Assembly (NCBI RefSeq): GCF_910591885.1
Contig: NC_063269.1
Coordinates: forward strand, 8,432,001-8,496,000
Direction: 5' to 3'
Origin: Bombus terrestris
Lineage: Eukaryota; Arthropoda; Insecta; Hymenoptera; Apidae
DNA length: 64,000 bases
Position 1 is the stretch's first letter. Every line of letters begins with the position of its first letter. The translations under genes were made by a program, and so were the position numbers. The notes under the pieces are model-generated. The model saw only the letters and a program-made list of their open reading frames with translations, was not told the DNA's origin and searched no databases. This document shows, piece by piece, positions 37,371 through 49,748 of the stretch.

Positions 37371-38559
37371 ATCGTACAACCCTCGATATAGAGTATGCTG
37401 GAATCTTTGGATAATATCGTGGTGGTCGTGTATTATGTACGTTGTTGTCCAATTTCGGAGTGTGTTTTAAAGCGAAGCTGTTACGAGTATCGCTCAACCG
37501 ATCCAGGACCAACGTTGCGTCGAGATAATTGTGATTTATTTTTTCAGCCAATTCACATTGAAACTTATTGAATTTGTATTTTTTTCTTTTTTTGTTACTT
37601 CTCCTATTTAGATAAAAGGAGTAAATATGCAATGTGATACAAGTTAATGTATGCAGGGTTTTGGAGAATTACCTCGTTGGGATATTAATATACATATATA
37701 TCTCCAATATCTTTTTATATTGGAATTATACACAGATAATTCAAGATTCTTTGTTGGTATAATAATATCAAATATTTAACTCCATCTGCAGATGTTGAAT
37801 CGGACTAAATTTTCATGCATAAATGAAACTTAGCGGAGAATTAAACACGCTTGTGTCATCTTCCAATAACAATGCATCTCATTTATATTCTATCAATGAT
37901 CCAATTTAGCTCTTTATAAGCTCTTTGTATAATTCTTCAACCTTTCTCTTCATCTATATATGGCTATTAATTTCTTGTTACGAAATAATCAATTTGATTG
38001 GTCGAGTATTAAACAACGAATTGCTAATCATTTAATTGAATCTTTATTACTCTCGAGTTTTCTATTCTCAGTAAGTAAAAGCGTATGAAATTAAATTCTT
38101 GGAAAGTAAAATCCTCGTTAATTTTACCAGTAGATCAATAAACTTACTCCTACAAAATTTCTATTATAATTTCTATTTTTCTTATAAGTATATTACATCT
38201 ACTTGTATTCCTCAAAAATATATTATTTTTTGCGTGAATATTTCATATAGAAATTCACGAGGGTACTTGAATACTTGTTATAAAAAATTTTCATGGATAC
38301 ATTACATACACCATACAAAACTCTTCAAAATTCAATTAATACCGTGTTAATTATGACTTGGTAAAATCTGAAAAAAATCTTGACACGTATTGCAATCGTG
38401 TATTTGACAGATAGATTTGACAAGGTACCTGTTAAAAAAATGTACGTTTTCCTTTCGATTCTATTCTCATCATACTTTACATAGGTATACGTATATACCC
38501 ATAAACTTCAAAACTGCTTCAAGTTTCATTCTTCGGAATAATGAGGTTACAAGAGACAT

Positions 38560-41500
38560 AAAAATTGTACAAAGAATTCTGAATACACTTTCTCACGCGT
38601 CGTTTCGTCGCTTCCTACGAAGGAACAACACCTCGATCGACATTCTAACAAAATTTCAGGAAAACCGTTCGAATTTGAAAAGGAGCAGAAAATAAATTTG
38701 TCGAAGCAGTGAAACTTTCCTTTCCCCGTTTTCCCTTCTTCTTCGTTCCTGCATCTCGTGGGCGCGCACCGATCGTTCTTCTCGTGGACGACGGTCTATG
38801 TACTTCGATCTCGTCATTGGTCAACGGGACGATCTATCAACGTTTGTGCCAGAACAAGAACCGTTACAAAACATTAGCGAGTCACGGAAGATTTTGCATT
38901 GACGTCTCGCAAGAGTGTACATATATCGGGACGTGTCATCAATCTTTTTACTTTAATGCACGCCAGTTAGACTCCCTGTGCCGTAGTCGAGACGAGTCGC
39001 GCAATGCTCCAGAGATGATGTTCGTCCATTTTCAGATGTCACACCCTAGCATTTGTAAACGTTACCGTTTGTCTGTCGTAATTAAACAGTTTTACGTAAT
39101 GAGCTTAGCTCACGAGTCTGACATCTTTGATTCTAATATAATGTACGTTAGTAACTGACATATTATTTTCGTTTTGCAGAAAAAGGTTAAATCGTGTATT
39201 CTTTAGCATCGTCAACGTAGGGAATTGAAAAAAGAGGGAAATATTCTAATTTAATTTCTGTATACATTTTCCATGTTACAAGGTACTAAAATAGCTCTAT
39301 GCTGAATTTTCAAAATCGTTTCAAAATCTAACTCGCATCTCTTCTCTTTACAAAGGGAAATAATGTAATAATATATCGATTTTATTTTCACCTCACAAAG
39401 CGAGAAAATGGTATTGAACGCGCTTCGAAATATAGAGAGTAGTGCAAGAAACGTGTTACAAGTATATTTTAATGTTTCTTGTTAATGTTATGAACGTGTA
39501 TACGGAGACAACATCGTGCTACGGCGTAGAAAAGTCGTTGAAAAAAAATGCTCACGGTGATCTAGACGAAGAACAAATACCGTTATTGGTCGGTGACAGG
39601 AAATGAAATGTCTACAAACTTTTTCGATATACGCTTGTCGACCTACTTATTTTCTGAATGAAAGCTTTCATAGTTGCACACCGTACTAGCATAATACAGC
39701 TGTCGGTTTTAATCTATACAATTACCGACGCTTCTAAAAAAAAACTTTTCGTCTTCATACACGCCTTACGTTTTCCAATAATGCACCTTTGAACGGTTTC
39801 AATTTATCGAGTTTCACAGACACGCATACGACAAAAAAAATTTGTATTCAAGTTCGTATTTTCATACCTAAAAATGAAAAGTGATCTTCCGTTGCGCTAA
39901 ATGGTATAGACGTTTCGAATTAGTTTTTAAATTGCACAGTTTCAAGAGATTATTTTATGCTTTATTAATACAATGTATTCACGAGAATAAGAATGTGTTA
40001 AGAACCCTTGAAACGTAAAAACGTTACGTTAAATTTCAGCCGAGATACTTGGTCCATTTTATACTATACTATACATATACGTGAATTCGTGGAGGATTAA
40101 TTTGACTTTTCAGCGTAACATGGTAAATTGTTTCATTCGTTGGTTTTGAGGACGATTACCTCTGAAAAATTTCAATCTACTGTCTGAAACATGTTAAAAC
40201 TTTTCCATCTCTGTTACTTTCATCTCAAAATTTATTTAAACGATATGATATAGCATACGTTTGGAGCGTTTCGTATTCGTGTTATTCCACTGTTATCGAC
40301 TTTACTCCTCATCCGAGAAACCCTTTTTATATTGTACCATGCTAATATAAGTTTCTACCCTGAAGACAAATTTTATTGCGTTTTAGACAAGATTATAGAT
40401 AAGTTTTTGTCACTGGACATTGTCAAACAAGAATTATGTTTAACAAAGAGATATAAATGATACAGTAACAATAATATAGTAAGGGTCACTCTTATTTATC
40501 ATCGAATCATATACACATATAGTTATAATCGTACAAAATCTTTTATGATATTTCTTACGAGCGTTCTTAAAGAAGAGACAGTTTTCTAAAGAAACTTTCA
40601 TATGGCGGATAATTGTGGCAAAGTGATAAAAACGAAGCACGCTACTTCCTCTATTCCCCAGACATGGATATATCGTTTTGACAAAAAGGGAAAGGTTGTA
40701 TCACAGAATTCGGTAATGAAGCTAAAAAGCTTTGAACATTGGCACACTCAAAGCGAGCACTGGCAAGCTGTAAAGCGAATTAATGTGTTCTCGTTATTCG
40801 CGTACCGTGTTTCACTGTTAACTCGTAAAAAATTTTAATCCTTCGGTTAAGCCGTGATTGAAAGTTCAATCAGAGACGAAAATTGCACTTTGAGTAGGTA
40901 CGTGGAAATTCTACAGGTCGTACCGGCTCATAAACAGAAAACGATTCCTCGAGTCCGAGACGAGCGTTGGCAGCAACGCGTATAACCAGCTTTCGTGCAC
41001 GTTCGAATTTAGATAAAAATCAGCAGCTTTATGGCCGGTAGATTTTTTCGTCGATCTGCCCGGCGTAAATGCGAGGGTAGTTACGAAACACCCGCCGTGC
41101 CCGATGAAAATAACGAATTAATAATGAAAATACTTTCGTTTGAAAAGGGCGTGTGTGAAGATCTTAATTTAAATGAACAGTAAATTTCCGATTGCGCGGA
41201 AGCCCGATATTACGTACAATCCGGCCACTGTCGCCAGCCGGTTCGTATCGGTAGCTCGAATTATTACCTTTATCTTAATTAAAACGGAAAGTGGTCCGTG
41301 AGCCATGCAGGTCGCTCGTAAAGCGTCTTACTTTGATTGCAGAAACAATACTTTGCTAACCTCGTGGTCAACGATCTATCTATCGTTTTCATACCTAGCA
41401 ATTCTCATCTTTTCTCTTCTTCAGATATTCCCATATAGCCTAATGATTCTATTAAGTTCTCAAATTATTTAAACACCCACATATATGCATCATATTCAAG

Positions 41501-42300
41501 AAAAAATTTGTATATTAACGCTTAATATTTAGATTTTAATGTATGGTAATGAAAATTGTTCGAGTTCATGTAGGACTAGGTTTGGGTTAGTTTCGATATT
41601 CTATTTAACCATTCGTTTCTTCTTTTTTCGCTGTTCGTAAGAGACTCTTAATAAGAGTTCCAAAATTTGTAGAATCAAAGTAACGATTAGCTGTTAACGC
41701 TTATTAGGAGAAGACCATAGATGTCAGATGACTAATTTTAATGACTATGTATCAGTGATCAAAAGCTTCCAGTTTCTATATGGAAGTAACTTGAAAAGAG
41801 AAATTAAATACAAGAGTTTCGTTCGGTGTCCAAACACTGGGACTCTCTGTTTATTGCCATTGATAATTTTTGAGTTTTGATTATAGCAATCATATTTGAA
41901 ATATTTCTGAAATCAAATACTATTAACTGGAATATATGATGATGAATAATTGCCTCTGTTTCGAAAATTCGACAAAACATAGAAACCAAAAGTTCAATAC
42001 ACGTAATCGTTGTGTAAATGTAAGGTTTCTATAGTATCAGATATTTCACGCGATCGTATTATCGAGCATTTTCTGCGGATTTCGATTTTCGTTATAAATC
42101 GGGTGCATCGTTCAATTTTCTTCGACGCAAATGAAAAACATGAAAATGCAAAGTATTCATTATTGAAGTTTCAATATCCACCGGTAAAGTGTTGCACTTT
42201 GTTCCAGCCGGTCTCTCAATTTAATCGTACTCCCGACTGTACATTTTAAAATAACAATCCTATTCCGGGCCACGAAAATTTTATACCCATACTCTCAGAT
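38560..42300. other. Intronic, mixed composition
   Basis: CpG-rich at 38560-39150 and 40850-41360, otherwise AT-rich. The plus-strand frames at 38709-39158 (149 codons) and 40602-40838 (78 codons, starting ATGGCGGAT) have no recognisable domain and no matching acceptor and donor pair, so I do not call them exons. Nothing else is seen. Confidence 0.45.
38752..38852 (+). repeat. Local noncoding duplication D1, copy B
   Basis: Partner of the block at 37270-37370; the shared words are listed there. The match fades on both sides. A chance origin is unlikely given several collinear 10- to 14-base words over 100 bases, but the alignment was made by eye. Confidence 0.5.
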
Positions 42301-42369
42301 ATTTGTGGGGTCAGGTCAGTATTACTCCCTCGGGCGCACCGCGGCGGTCCCCTTCTACGTAAAATAGTT

Positions 42370-42645
42370 CCGCGCAAACCGTTCGCGAGAAAAATAACAC
42401 TCACTTCCAAAAAATCGGTTTACTACTCTGACGATAAGATAAAACTGGACGTCGCATACATCGCGCATAATGTGACTCTTTCGTTATTGCGTCTTAAACG
42501 CAACACGTAGACGACGCTTGGTAAGTTTTCAGAATGCTGCGAAGCGTACATTTAACAAGTTGCACAAGAAATTAACAAAAATGGTCTTGTCGTTCTGAAA
42601 AAGTTTCCATAAGTGTTTAAATACTTTCGCGAGCCGTCGTGCGTA
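42370..42645. mobile_element. Degenerate Tc-type MITE
   Basis: The right end at 42601-42639 reads, on the minus strand, cggctcgcgaaagtattta followed by aacactt and atggaaac. This resembles the termini of the element at 47470-47722. The left end at 42377-42408 (ccgttcgcgagaaaaataac, then actcacttcc) pairs with it as a diverged inverted repeat. The outermost TA and CAGTG bases have decayed and no clean target duplication is visible. There is no coding capacity. An internal cgtcttaaacg-type palindrome lies near the centre (42490-42500). Confidence 0.5.
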
Positions 42646-44754
42646 TATAACAGATGTAAGATTGTAGTATTGCTTCTTTCTTTAAAATTTGTCTACTTGA
42701 ATAAAAACTATTAAAATGTTATTCGTATTCTCTAAAATAATGCAAGGTCACGTTCGTATTTCAGAGATAAACCGTGTGACAGATCTCGTAGCACGTAGTA
42801 GAATCGATGATTCGATCTGGATCGATTCGTACAGTAGATTTCTCGAACTGCTATCGAAATTTCATGATGTAACGACATCTCGGAAGGTAACAGCGTTTGG
42901 AAAGCATCGAGCTGAAATGTATTGGCGGCGTGGGTGCATATATCGAATGTATCGATGGAGAAGCTTCTGGTCGGTTTGTATCGTAGGGTCCCAGTCAAAC
43001 GTTGCCCGCTTACAAGCTCTCTCCTTGGCATGTGAAAAAGAAGGTGCGCGATAGAGGAAAGTGGAGTTATCCGCGGACGCAACAGTAACGAGAAGCCGAT
43101 GCTCGTTTTCCAAGGAACGAATTTTAGTTTGACGTAATGGCGGATCGTAGCAGCAATTTTATGAGATGTGAAATTAACCCTCTAACTGACTGGTTCGGAC
43201 CAGGTCAAGCCGAAATCAGTTTGCGAGACGAAGATTCGAAAAACCGATCATGTATCAGGTCAGAAAATCAATATCATTGCGAGTTCTATCTAGCGAAAGC
43301 AAAGGGAACGTTTCAGCATGCCAAATGGAATGTTACGTCCGCGTATTGATTGACGCTGGCAAAATAGGGGTTGTACGAGAGATTCGACTCGTACAGTTAT
43401 TAGAGTCCTACGAACTATTCGATTACAGGAATTTCATAGTTCGCTGCTCGCACCGCCACCGTTTTATGTAACTATTATTATACCTGTTAATTCGACTGTT
43501 CCGTGGCTGTTTGCGCGGAAGCGTTTGCCGTTGCTTATGCGGGACGACCGTTCCGCCAGCCAGCCAGTGATGTCGTGCGTTAAACGCCTGTAAATTAAAT
43601 AAGCCCGCTCGAGAAATAGGCTTCCGACGAAATCTCTCGAGGAAGTGTGATTAACTGGATTTTTTCGAGCAAGCGGTATTAACGTCGCGTTGAGTAGCAT
43701 TGCGCGTGTTAAAAAGGGTTATAATTAGATGTGCTTTGAATTACAGACTTCGCCTCGTTGTTTTCTCCGCGATCTTTGTCAATAAAACGGAGTTGTTTTT
43801 CCGTCGAATGTCGGCGTGACGGTGTTTTCCATTAATTTTGTCAAAAGAGAACGTTACAAAGGAGAATGAAGTTTGGAGTTGGATCGCGTAATCGAACGCC
43901 TGACTGATAAGTCATTAATGTTAGGGCCGGGATACTTGGAATAAGTTTCAGTTTATTTCACCGGCGAATAAATTTAATTTCCTCGAGTTTAAATAAGATT
44001 TAACCAACGAAACGTCCACTTTGTTTCCACCCTCATTTAACTTTGAAAGCTTAAATTCCTCGCTTTCGAAAATGATTAGTCGTCCCACGAAATTCCCAGC
44101 TTCTGTCCCGTCTGACGAGACACTTCTATTCAGAAACTGCTTTTCATATTACTTTCGCTATATTCCAAGATAAAATTAAAAGAAGAAGAAAAAACGGTCG
44201 GGAAAAAGGAAAACGTCGTTGGTAAGAACAACGCGTCGTTCTCGTAAGAAGTTAATTTCATTTCTGTTGCAACTTTCTTCGTGACTAGACGTATTCCCGG
44301 AGGACACGCGCGGATAGAAATACCGAATTTCCAGCAGACAGCTTAGCAATGTACTCACATGGATTAAACGGAACCTTTTTACATTATCCGACTACCGTCA
44401 GGAACATCCGGCTTTTTTGTTTCGTTCCGCCCTCGATCTTGCATCCACGTCGCCCTTCCATCATTTTTTTTACGTTCGTTCCGCTCCCGTTTCCCTGTCC
44501 CACCCCATCCTCGTCTGGCGTAGCGTTGATCTCTTCTTTACCTTGGTTGGGCGTCTTATGGTCCACTGCATCTTGCAGATTCGTTTCCTCGGCTTAGCCG
44601 TTCTTGCCGGATCCAGCGCTGTCGCTTAATTACCAGCCGTTTACGTCTTAATTGTTAATTTAGCGCGTTACGTTATTCTTCGCGGTGCTCGTTAAAGGTG
44701 AAAATGCGGGTCGGTTACGTCGCTAGACGGGGAAATGAGATTTCTCTTGAGAAC

Positions 44755-44925
44755 CGCGAAACGGAAACGAGAGAAACAAGGACAGTACAGGGCGGACCGA
44801 GCGAAGAAGAGACGAGAAAGAAAAAAATGGAAGAACGCTGCACTTTAACGCGACTATGCCGTTAATGGAACGTTGTAAAATGTATAGGAGAGCGAGAGAG
44901 AGAAAAGAGTGAGAAGTATAAAACT
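44755..44925. repeat. Purine-rich tract
   Basis: GA-rich with interruptions over about 170 bases; the purest parts are gaagaagagacgagaaag near 44803 and gagcgagagagagagaaaag near 44890. It is recorded as low complexity. Confidence 0.5.
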
Positions 44926-44986
44926 CCGGCTGCGCGATAAGAACGGTTGAAAGATAACAAGTTTACTGCCAGATGTTAACAAGTGT

Positions 44987-45057
44987 CTCATTTTGAGTAC
45001 TTTTCGCGAATGCTCCCGATTGCTGCGCGAAGCCTTGCGAAAAGTAGCGCCAATGAG
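44987..45057. other. 71-nt imperfect hairpin
   Basis: The outer arms ctcatt (44987-44992) and aatgag (45052-45057) pair. After a symmetrical 5-by-5 internal loop, the perfect 10-bp stem tacttttcgc (44998-45007) pairs with gcgaaaagta (45037-45046). Inside, after one bulged base, aa/tt and gct/agc extend the stem across one mismatch. That gives about 21 pairs around a 16-nt loop. The size and symmetry are like a microRNA precursor, but the sequence matches no microRNA I know. It could also be the remains of a palindromic element. Confidence 0.4.
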
Positions 45058-45099
45058 GGAAAATATTTAACGTACAATGCCAACAAACGAACTGTGTTC

Positions 45100-47300
45100 G
45101 TGCTTATCAGTAACTTTTGTTCCCTTTCATAATTCTAAGGTAAGATAAACTCCGTGTACAAAGATGAGTCACTGAATAAGTTATGTTCAATATAAAAAAA
45201 AATGAAGAACGTATGAAAGAAACTCCTTTTAGCGTCGGTATGAACTACGAATTACTAGTTTTCATGATAATTGTCAAGAGTCTGTATACATTTATCGCAG
45301 GAAAAAATTCAATTTATGAATTTGTGGTTTCTTCGATGTATTCTAACGTGATTATTTCTTTATTTTCAAGACTTTTCAGGTTCATTTTAGTGAATTTGTG
45401 GTGTCGCATAGAAAAAATCGGTAGTTTCAAATTTTGTTGCAAATATTGGACGTTGATAATTGCGACACGTAGGATGAAATTACAATTTTGATATTTTAGC
45501 GCTGTATTTGACGAATTGTCTGATTCGCTGTTGTGTTTGTTATTTGTACTGAAATACTATCCAAAATATACACGAAAATATAGTTATTTTCCATTTCGTA
45601 AATTTAAAACAGTAAAAATTTTATCTGTAACCGGCTGTGTTAGAATTAATTGAAACTTCAAAATTAAACAAACAGTCATATCAGTAAAATTTTAATACTT
45701 CTGCTATGCTAACAGTGAAAATTAGTGAATTTATTATGAAACGCATACTTTATTATTTAATAAACTCCGTCTATAAACAAGGCACACAAAATTCGTTCAG
45801 TAGTCGACGTATTAATAAAACCAAAAGCGATGTAAACAGAGATTTTACATCAGGTTAACTACCATTCCAGCTTACGTTTCACCGTGGAAATTTAATTTCG
45901 AGGCCTATTCGTTATTATGCTTTGCTGAACATGCTCCTTAATTACATCACATTAATATGTACTCAATACGTAACAAACTGCGGCACAAGTGCCAGCGGCA
46001 AGTCATCGAAGTTTCTCAAACGCTTTGCCAGAGATTCGATATAAGTATTCCAAAGTATAGTAATTCACGTTCCTACCTGTGACTGCATATCGGTGGTCAA
46101 GGTCCTCTTCTCGTTAGGTTAGACAGTGGTATTTTCCCTATATATTTCAGGGTCGGTGAAGAGTGCAGGTGGCTCTCCTACCTCCGTCTCTGTCTTTCTC
46201 CGTGACCCTTCGCCGTTCGTTCTATCCTTCTTCGTCTCGCTTCTTGCGCAACCCACAGGAGAATATTTTGGTCACGTAGCAGCCATCGTTCTCTCTCAAA
46301 TGCCGGAGCTTCCAAGCTCCGCGCTCAGTGCACCTCTCTGAGTGATATTTTGTCATTTAATCCTCTCTCGATGTTGAACGCCGTGCTCCTCGACGTTCTT
46401 CTCTTCTCCCTTCGCACGGTCTCTCTAATTTCCCGGAGAAGACACGTCGACTATTATCCATGGGCTGCTGGCATGTCCTTTGCTATGTCACCCTTGCCAC
46501 CCGGTATCTATGCTGCCCTTTCGTAAAGTTTCCGAAGGTACATTGGTCTCGGCAGCAGGGCATCGAACTCCCAATCCTCTCGTTGAATCCCGATGGCGTA
46601 ACAACGGCTTGTTCTGCGGGTTACACGAATGACCTAGCGACGATTTTTCTTCGCTGGATTCTGCCCTTTCCCTCCATCTCTCCCCACGTATCGCCCTTTC
46701 CCCTCTATTTTGCCTCTCTTTCTCTCTCCTCGTGCCTGCACTCTGGCTTCACTACTTTCTCCCTTTCTTTTGGTCTTGTTCTTCTCCTCTCGTCTTTCAA
46801 ACCATGTTCTCTTTCTTCCACCATTGTTGTCTACCTCCATTGTCATTCGTCGCGCGAGCGGCTCGGCCGATAGCGCGGAACGGATTAACCCGTCTTTGTC
46901 GATGATACCTAGAAAGGAGGAGCCTCTTCTTCGTCCATCGGAGCTGTGCAATTAACGTCAAACGTCCTCTCGTACGTTCGGCTTCCCTTTTATGCTTTTG
47001 AATCGAAGACGGCCGAATTAGAGGTTCGCTGGGTATCATTTCAGAGTTATTAACGTTGATGGCGGTGTTGAATTTGTGATATCGGACTGAACGTAATTTC
47101 GAGTTTATCTCATCGAGGCTGATCTACATCTAGACCGGAGGAATGCGTTGCCGCCTGCGGTTCATTGTATTTAACATTTCAACGGATAGGAACAGGGACA
47201 GCTTTGTTGAAAGCATAGAAAGGCAGTTTTCGATTATGTGTGAATTATTGGCGCGCCGTTATCATACGCTGAATCTAACGTCACAGTAATTTTACTAATA
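45100..47300. other. Intronic; AT-rich then pyrimidine- and CpG-rich
   Basis: AT-rich to about 46000, then C/T- and CpG-rich. The frames at 46126-46955 derive from pyrimidine-rich sequence and give Ser/Leu/Pro/Phe-rich translations, as such tracts always do. One good acceptor, tatatatttcag, ends at 46150 and is in phase with the 35.76 kb exon, but its continuation is not protein-like (see findings). Confidence 0.45.
46640..46830. repeat. Pyrimidine-rich tract
   Basis: About 190 bases that are mostly C and T on the plus strand (ctctctttctctctcctcg and similar). This explains the Leu/Ser/Phe-rich plus-strand frames here and the Arg/Glu/Lys-rich minus-strand frames opposite. Confidence 0.6.
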
Positions 47301-47469
47301 TTTGCGAGTTATTTCGTTGACTGAAATAAATATCCTAGGTATTTGGAAAAATATAGTTTCGAGCGTTAATTGATTTTAAGAAATTTATCGATCACTCTGA
47401 CAGCAGTTTTGTACTTTATGAAAGATATTTGCGGTATTTTTAAAGCTACTTTAGAAGGTACAATTGGTA

Positions 47470-47722
47470 CAGTGATTCACGAAAGTATTTGAACTGTGAC
47501 TTGATGCCATGGACAATTTTCATGATTCTATCGTAGGTGTTATATAATATATTTTGAAACAGTAGCGCTATTAATCAGACGCGAGTTACGCGATGTCGGT
47601 GTGCGATTCGACAAGTATACATCTCTAATGATATTTCAAAATGTTTTGTATAACGTACATAATATGTATACCTGTTCGTAAAAGATGTCCATGCGTATTC
47701 AAATACTTTTGTGGAGCCACTG
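47470..47722. mobile_element. Complete nonautonomous Tc-type element (MITE), 253 bp
   Basis: The left end CAGTGATTCACGAAAGTATT and the inverted right end CAGTGGCTCCACAAAAGTATT align over about 25 bases with a few mismatches and one gap; both continue with TGAA. Each is bordered by TA (47468-47469 and 47723-47724), the target duplication expected of the Tc1/mariner superfamily. The interior has no open frame of note and carries an AT-rich centre with a cagacgcgagttacgcg word. Transposition would need a transposase from elsewhere. Related relics lie at 18.5-18.75 kb and 42.37-42.65 kb. Confidence 0.75.
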
Positions 47723-48346
47723 TATTTTTAGAACGTAGAATGTTCGTATTGTATTGATCTTAAAATACTAAGCAAGTTTTAATATTCGTATTTTCAGCGG
47801 TAGAACATTTATGTTACGTAATAGTAAAAATTCACAATTTACTGAATAATTAGCATGGCGATTCGCAAACAAAATTTGTTTCCATTGCCAGGGGAAGCTT
47901 ATGGTATTAATTGTCGTAGAAACTTGCTTGTCGGCAAAGCAACGATTAAAATTCAAAGGGATTTAAAATACCCGCGGGTTGAGATATAATTATATCTCGC
48001 ATAATATCGGGGAAAAGAAGCCGTACAGTCACATAAAGAGATAAACGCGGTACAAAATTATCAATTATTCGCGGGTAAAATTCTGCTGCTGGCCATTAGC
48101 TTTGTCATTATTAATTTATGCTTAAACACACAGAGTGTTCGCTTTTAACCGCGACATTAAACGCCGAAAAGAGGAGGACAAATGGTATTTATTTAGATTG
48201 AGGTAGAATGAACAAATCGAAATAAGCGATCTTCGCTCTTTGCACATAAACAGTGTAAATTTATAATCGCGCTCGAACATTGCTTTTAAACATCGCAACT
48301 TGGCGTACACGGTGAAACTAAAATAATTTCTGAAATGAGATGCATA

Positions 48347-48652
48347 CATTCGGTCGCATACAAAAGTACTCACCCCTTAAATATAAAATATTGTAGAAAA
48401 AATTTTAACTCTACGAACTTTTTTGACGCATTAACACGCGTATTGTTAAAATATAACACGATTTATTTACTTCCACCTTTATTAAGGAGGAAGAAACGAA
48501 AAAATATAAAATACAAAATGCAATTAGTATTACGAAAATTACACACGCCCGTTATACGTACACGAAATTGTAAATATAATGACATAATGAAAAATTATGA
48601 AAAATTTAACAAGGGTGACTTCTGTGATGAACTTTTCCACCGACGAGTGGCA
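48347..48652. mobile_element. Degenerate Tc-type MITE, different family
   Basis: The left end at 48351-48378 (cggtcgcatacaaaagtact, then caccccttaa) has an inverted partner at 48611-48647: aagggtgact, a short insertion, then aacttttccaccgacgag. CAAAAGTA followed by TCACCCC is a common pattern in Tc-like ends in insect genomes; that is recalled knowledge, not a search result. The outer ends and target duplication are not resolved. The 110-codon frame spanning the element (48335-48667) looks like chance in a MITE body. Confidence 0.45.
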
Positions 48653-48898
48653 AATCGTGAATTCTAGATTCTTGTTGAGTAAATTTTTACGATCTTATAA
48701 TTTGAAAATATTATAAATCCGCGAATGTACGATTTTACGGTTTCAGTTACATCAGATTGAGTTACATCAGACTGTTTATATTTTGTCAAATATAATTTGT
48801 AGAATCCACCGTTCACATTACTTGTTTTATTGTCAAACTTGCTACAGTTACGCGAGAGAATTTATTGGCACCGGTAGTGTGTAACTTGAGGCTTGTTC

Positions 48899-48942
48899 CG
48901 CTAATAATATTAGTTCTAAAATTTCGCTAATAATATTAGTTC
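48899..48942. repeat. Two direct copies of an 18-base word
   Basis: The word cgctaataatattagttc occurs at 48899-48916 and exactly again at 48925-48942, a period of 26 bases. It may be a young local slippage product. A shorter doublet, agttacatcaga, lies about 150 bases upstream (48745 onward). Confidence 0.75.
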
Positions 48943-49748
48943 AATTGTGCAAGTGGTCCCTGGTGAAATGGAAGGATCTTAAATTGCCATGGTGTTCGCA
49001 CCATGATGCTTGCTGTTAGCAGAGGTAAATTTATTAGTCCCGGTTTCTATTTATAAACTAATAGTGATTTATAAACGACGGCAAAACAATGGTAAGGCAC
49101 AACCATGAATCAATGCCACCAACGGGGAAACGTTTCGCGTAGTTTCCCGAAACACGTTAAGCCTTTGCGAAAATTAAAGAGCTTTCGTGGAAATTACGAG
49201 GGACACGGTAAATCAGGCCAACCGGTTACGTCAAAATTGCATACTATTGGGACACGAGGTATTGGGGAAATATTTAAGTTCAGCTGGAAACCCTCGTGTA
49301 ACCGTAATATTATCTTTTTCGCCGTTGCCGCTGGATGTATTAGACTTTAAATTAAAGTCAGAAATGAGATACGAGTTTGGATACGAGCTTTGATGATATT
49401 TGAATTACCAGTGACGCGCTCTCGATCGAGTTGAATTCACTGTCATTTCAACCGTTATTCTTCTCAATTTTACACGTGTCATTTTTGACTTATTGTTAAA
49501 TCCGACTGGAAATGGATTTTCTCTCTTTTAAATTAAGCTGGTCAATTTGAACAATACGACGGAAAATATCGTCACGTCATCGGAGGAAGGGCATGGATTC
49601 GTTGTTTATGATAACTAAAAATATCGAAGCGATATTTTCTGCTGTATTTTCGATCCTTTAATTTTTCTTTTCGATACATAAGTATAATGACCAGTATGTA
49701 AATAGGAAAAATCCTAATATCAAAAAGTTAACTCAATCTTAATCCGTT

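Larger units (their letters stand above)
35933..38560 (+). other. Start of a long intron (inferred)
   Basis: It begins with the GTAAGT donor of the preceding exon. CpG-richer DNA continues to about 36140, then AT-rich filler follows, then a CpG- and pyrimidine-rich block at 36760-37560. That block holds one arm of the 37.3/38.8 kb duplication. A minus-strand frame of 126 codons (37252-37632) spans it but is unrecognised and partly overlaps a duplicated noncoding block, so it is not accepted as a gene. Confidence 0.4.
42300..45100. other. CpG-rich intronic segment
   Basis: A long CpG-rich block with several chance frames on both strands (42716-43113, 43137-43471, 44176-44629). None is recognisable. 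It contains a degenerate MITE at 42370-42645, a purine-rich tract at 44755-44925 and the long hairpin at 44987-45057. Confidence 0.45.

Noticed and set aside
37252..37632. Minus-strand frame of 126 codons
   Set aside because: It runs through D1 copy A and a pyrimidine tract. The basic composition of the translation is explained by the purine-rich minus strand.
38709..39158. Plus-strand frame of 149 codons
   Set aside because: It overlaps duplicated block D1, whose other copy does not keep the frame, and it has no splice context or domain.
46460..46951. Hydrophobic plus-strand frames and basic minus-strand frames
   Set aside because: All derive from a pyrimidine-rich tract. Leu/Ser/Phe on one strand and Arg/Glu/Lys on the other are what such a tract gives.
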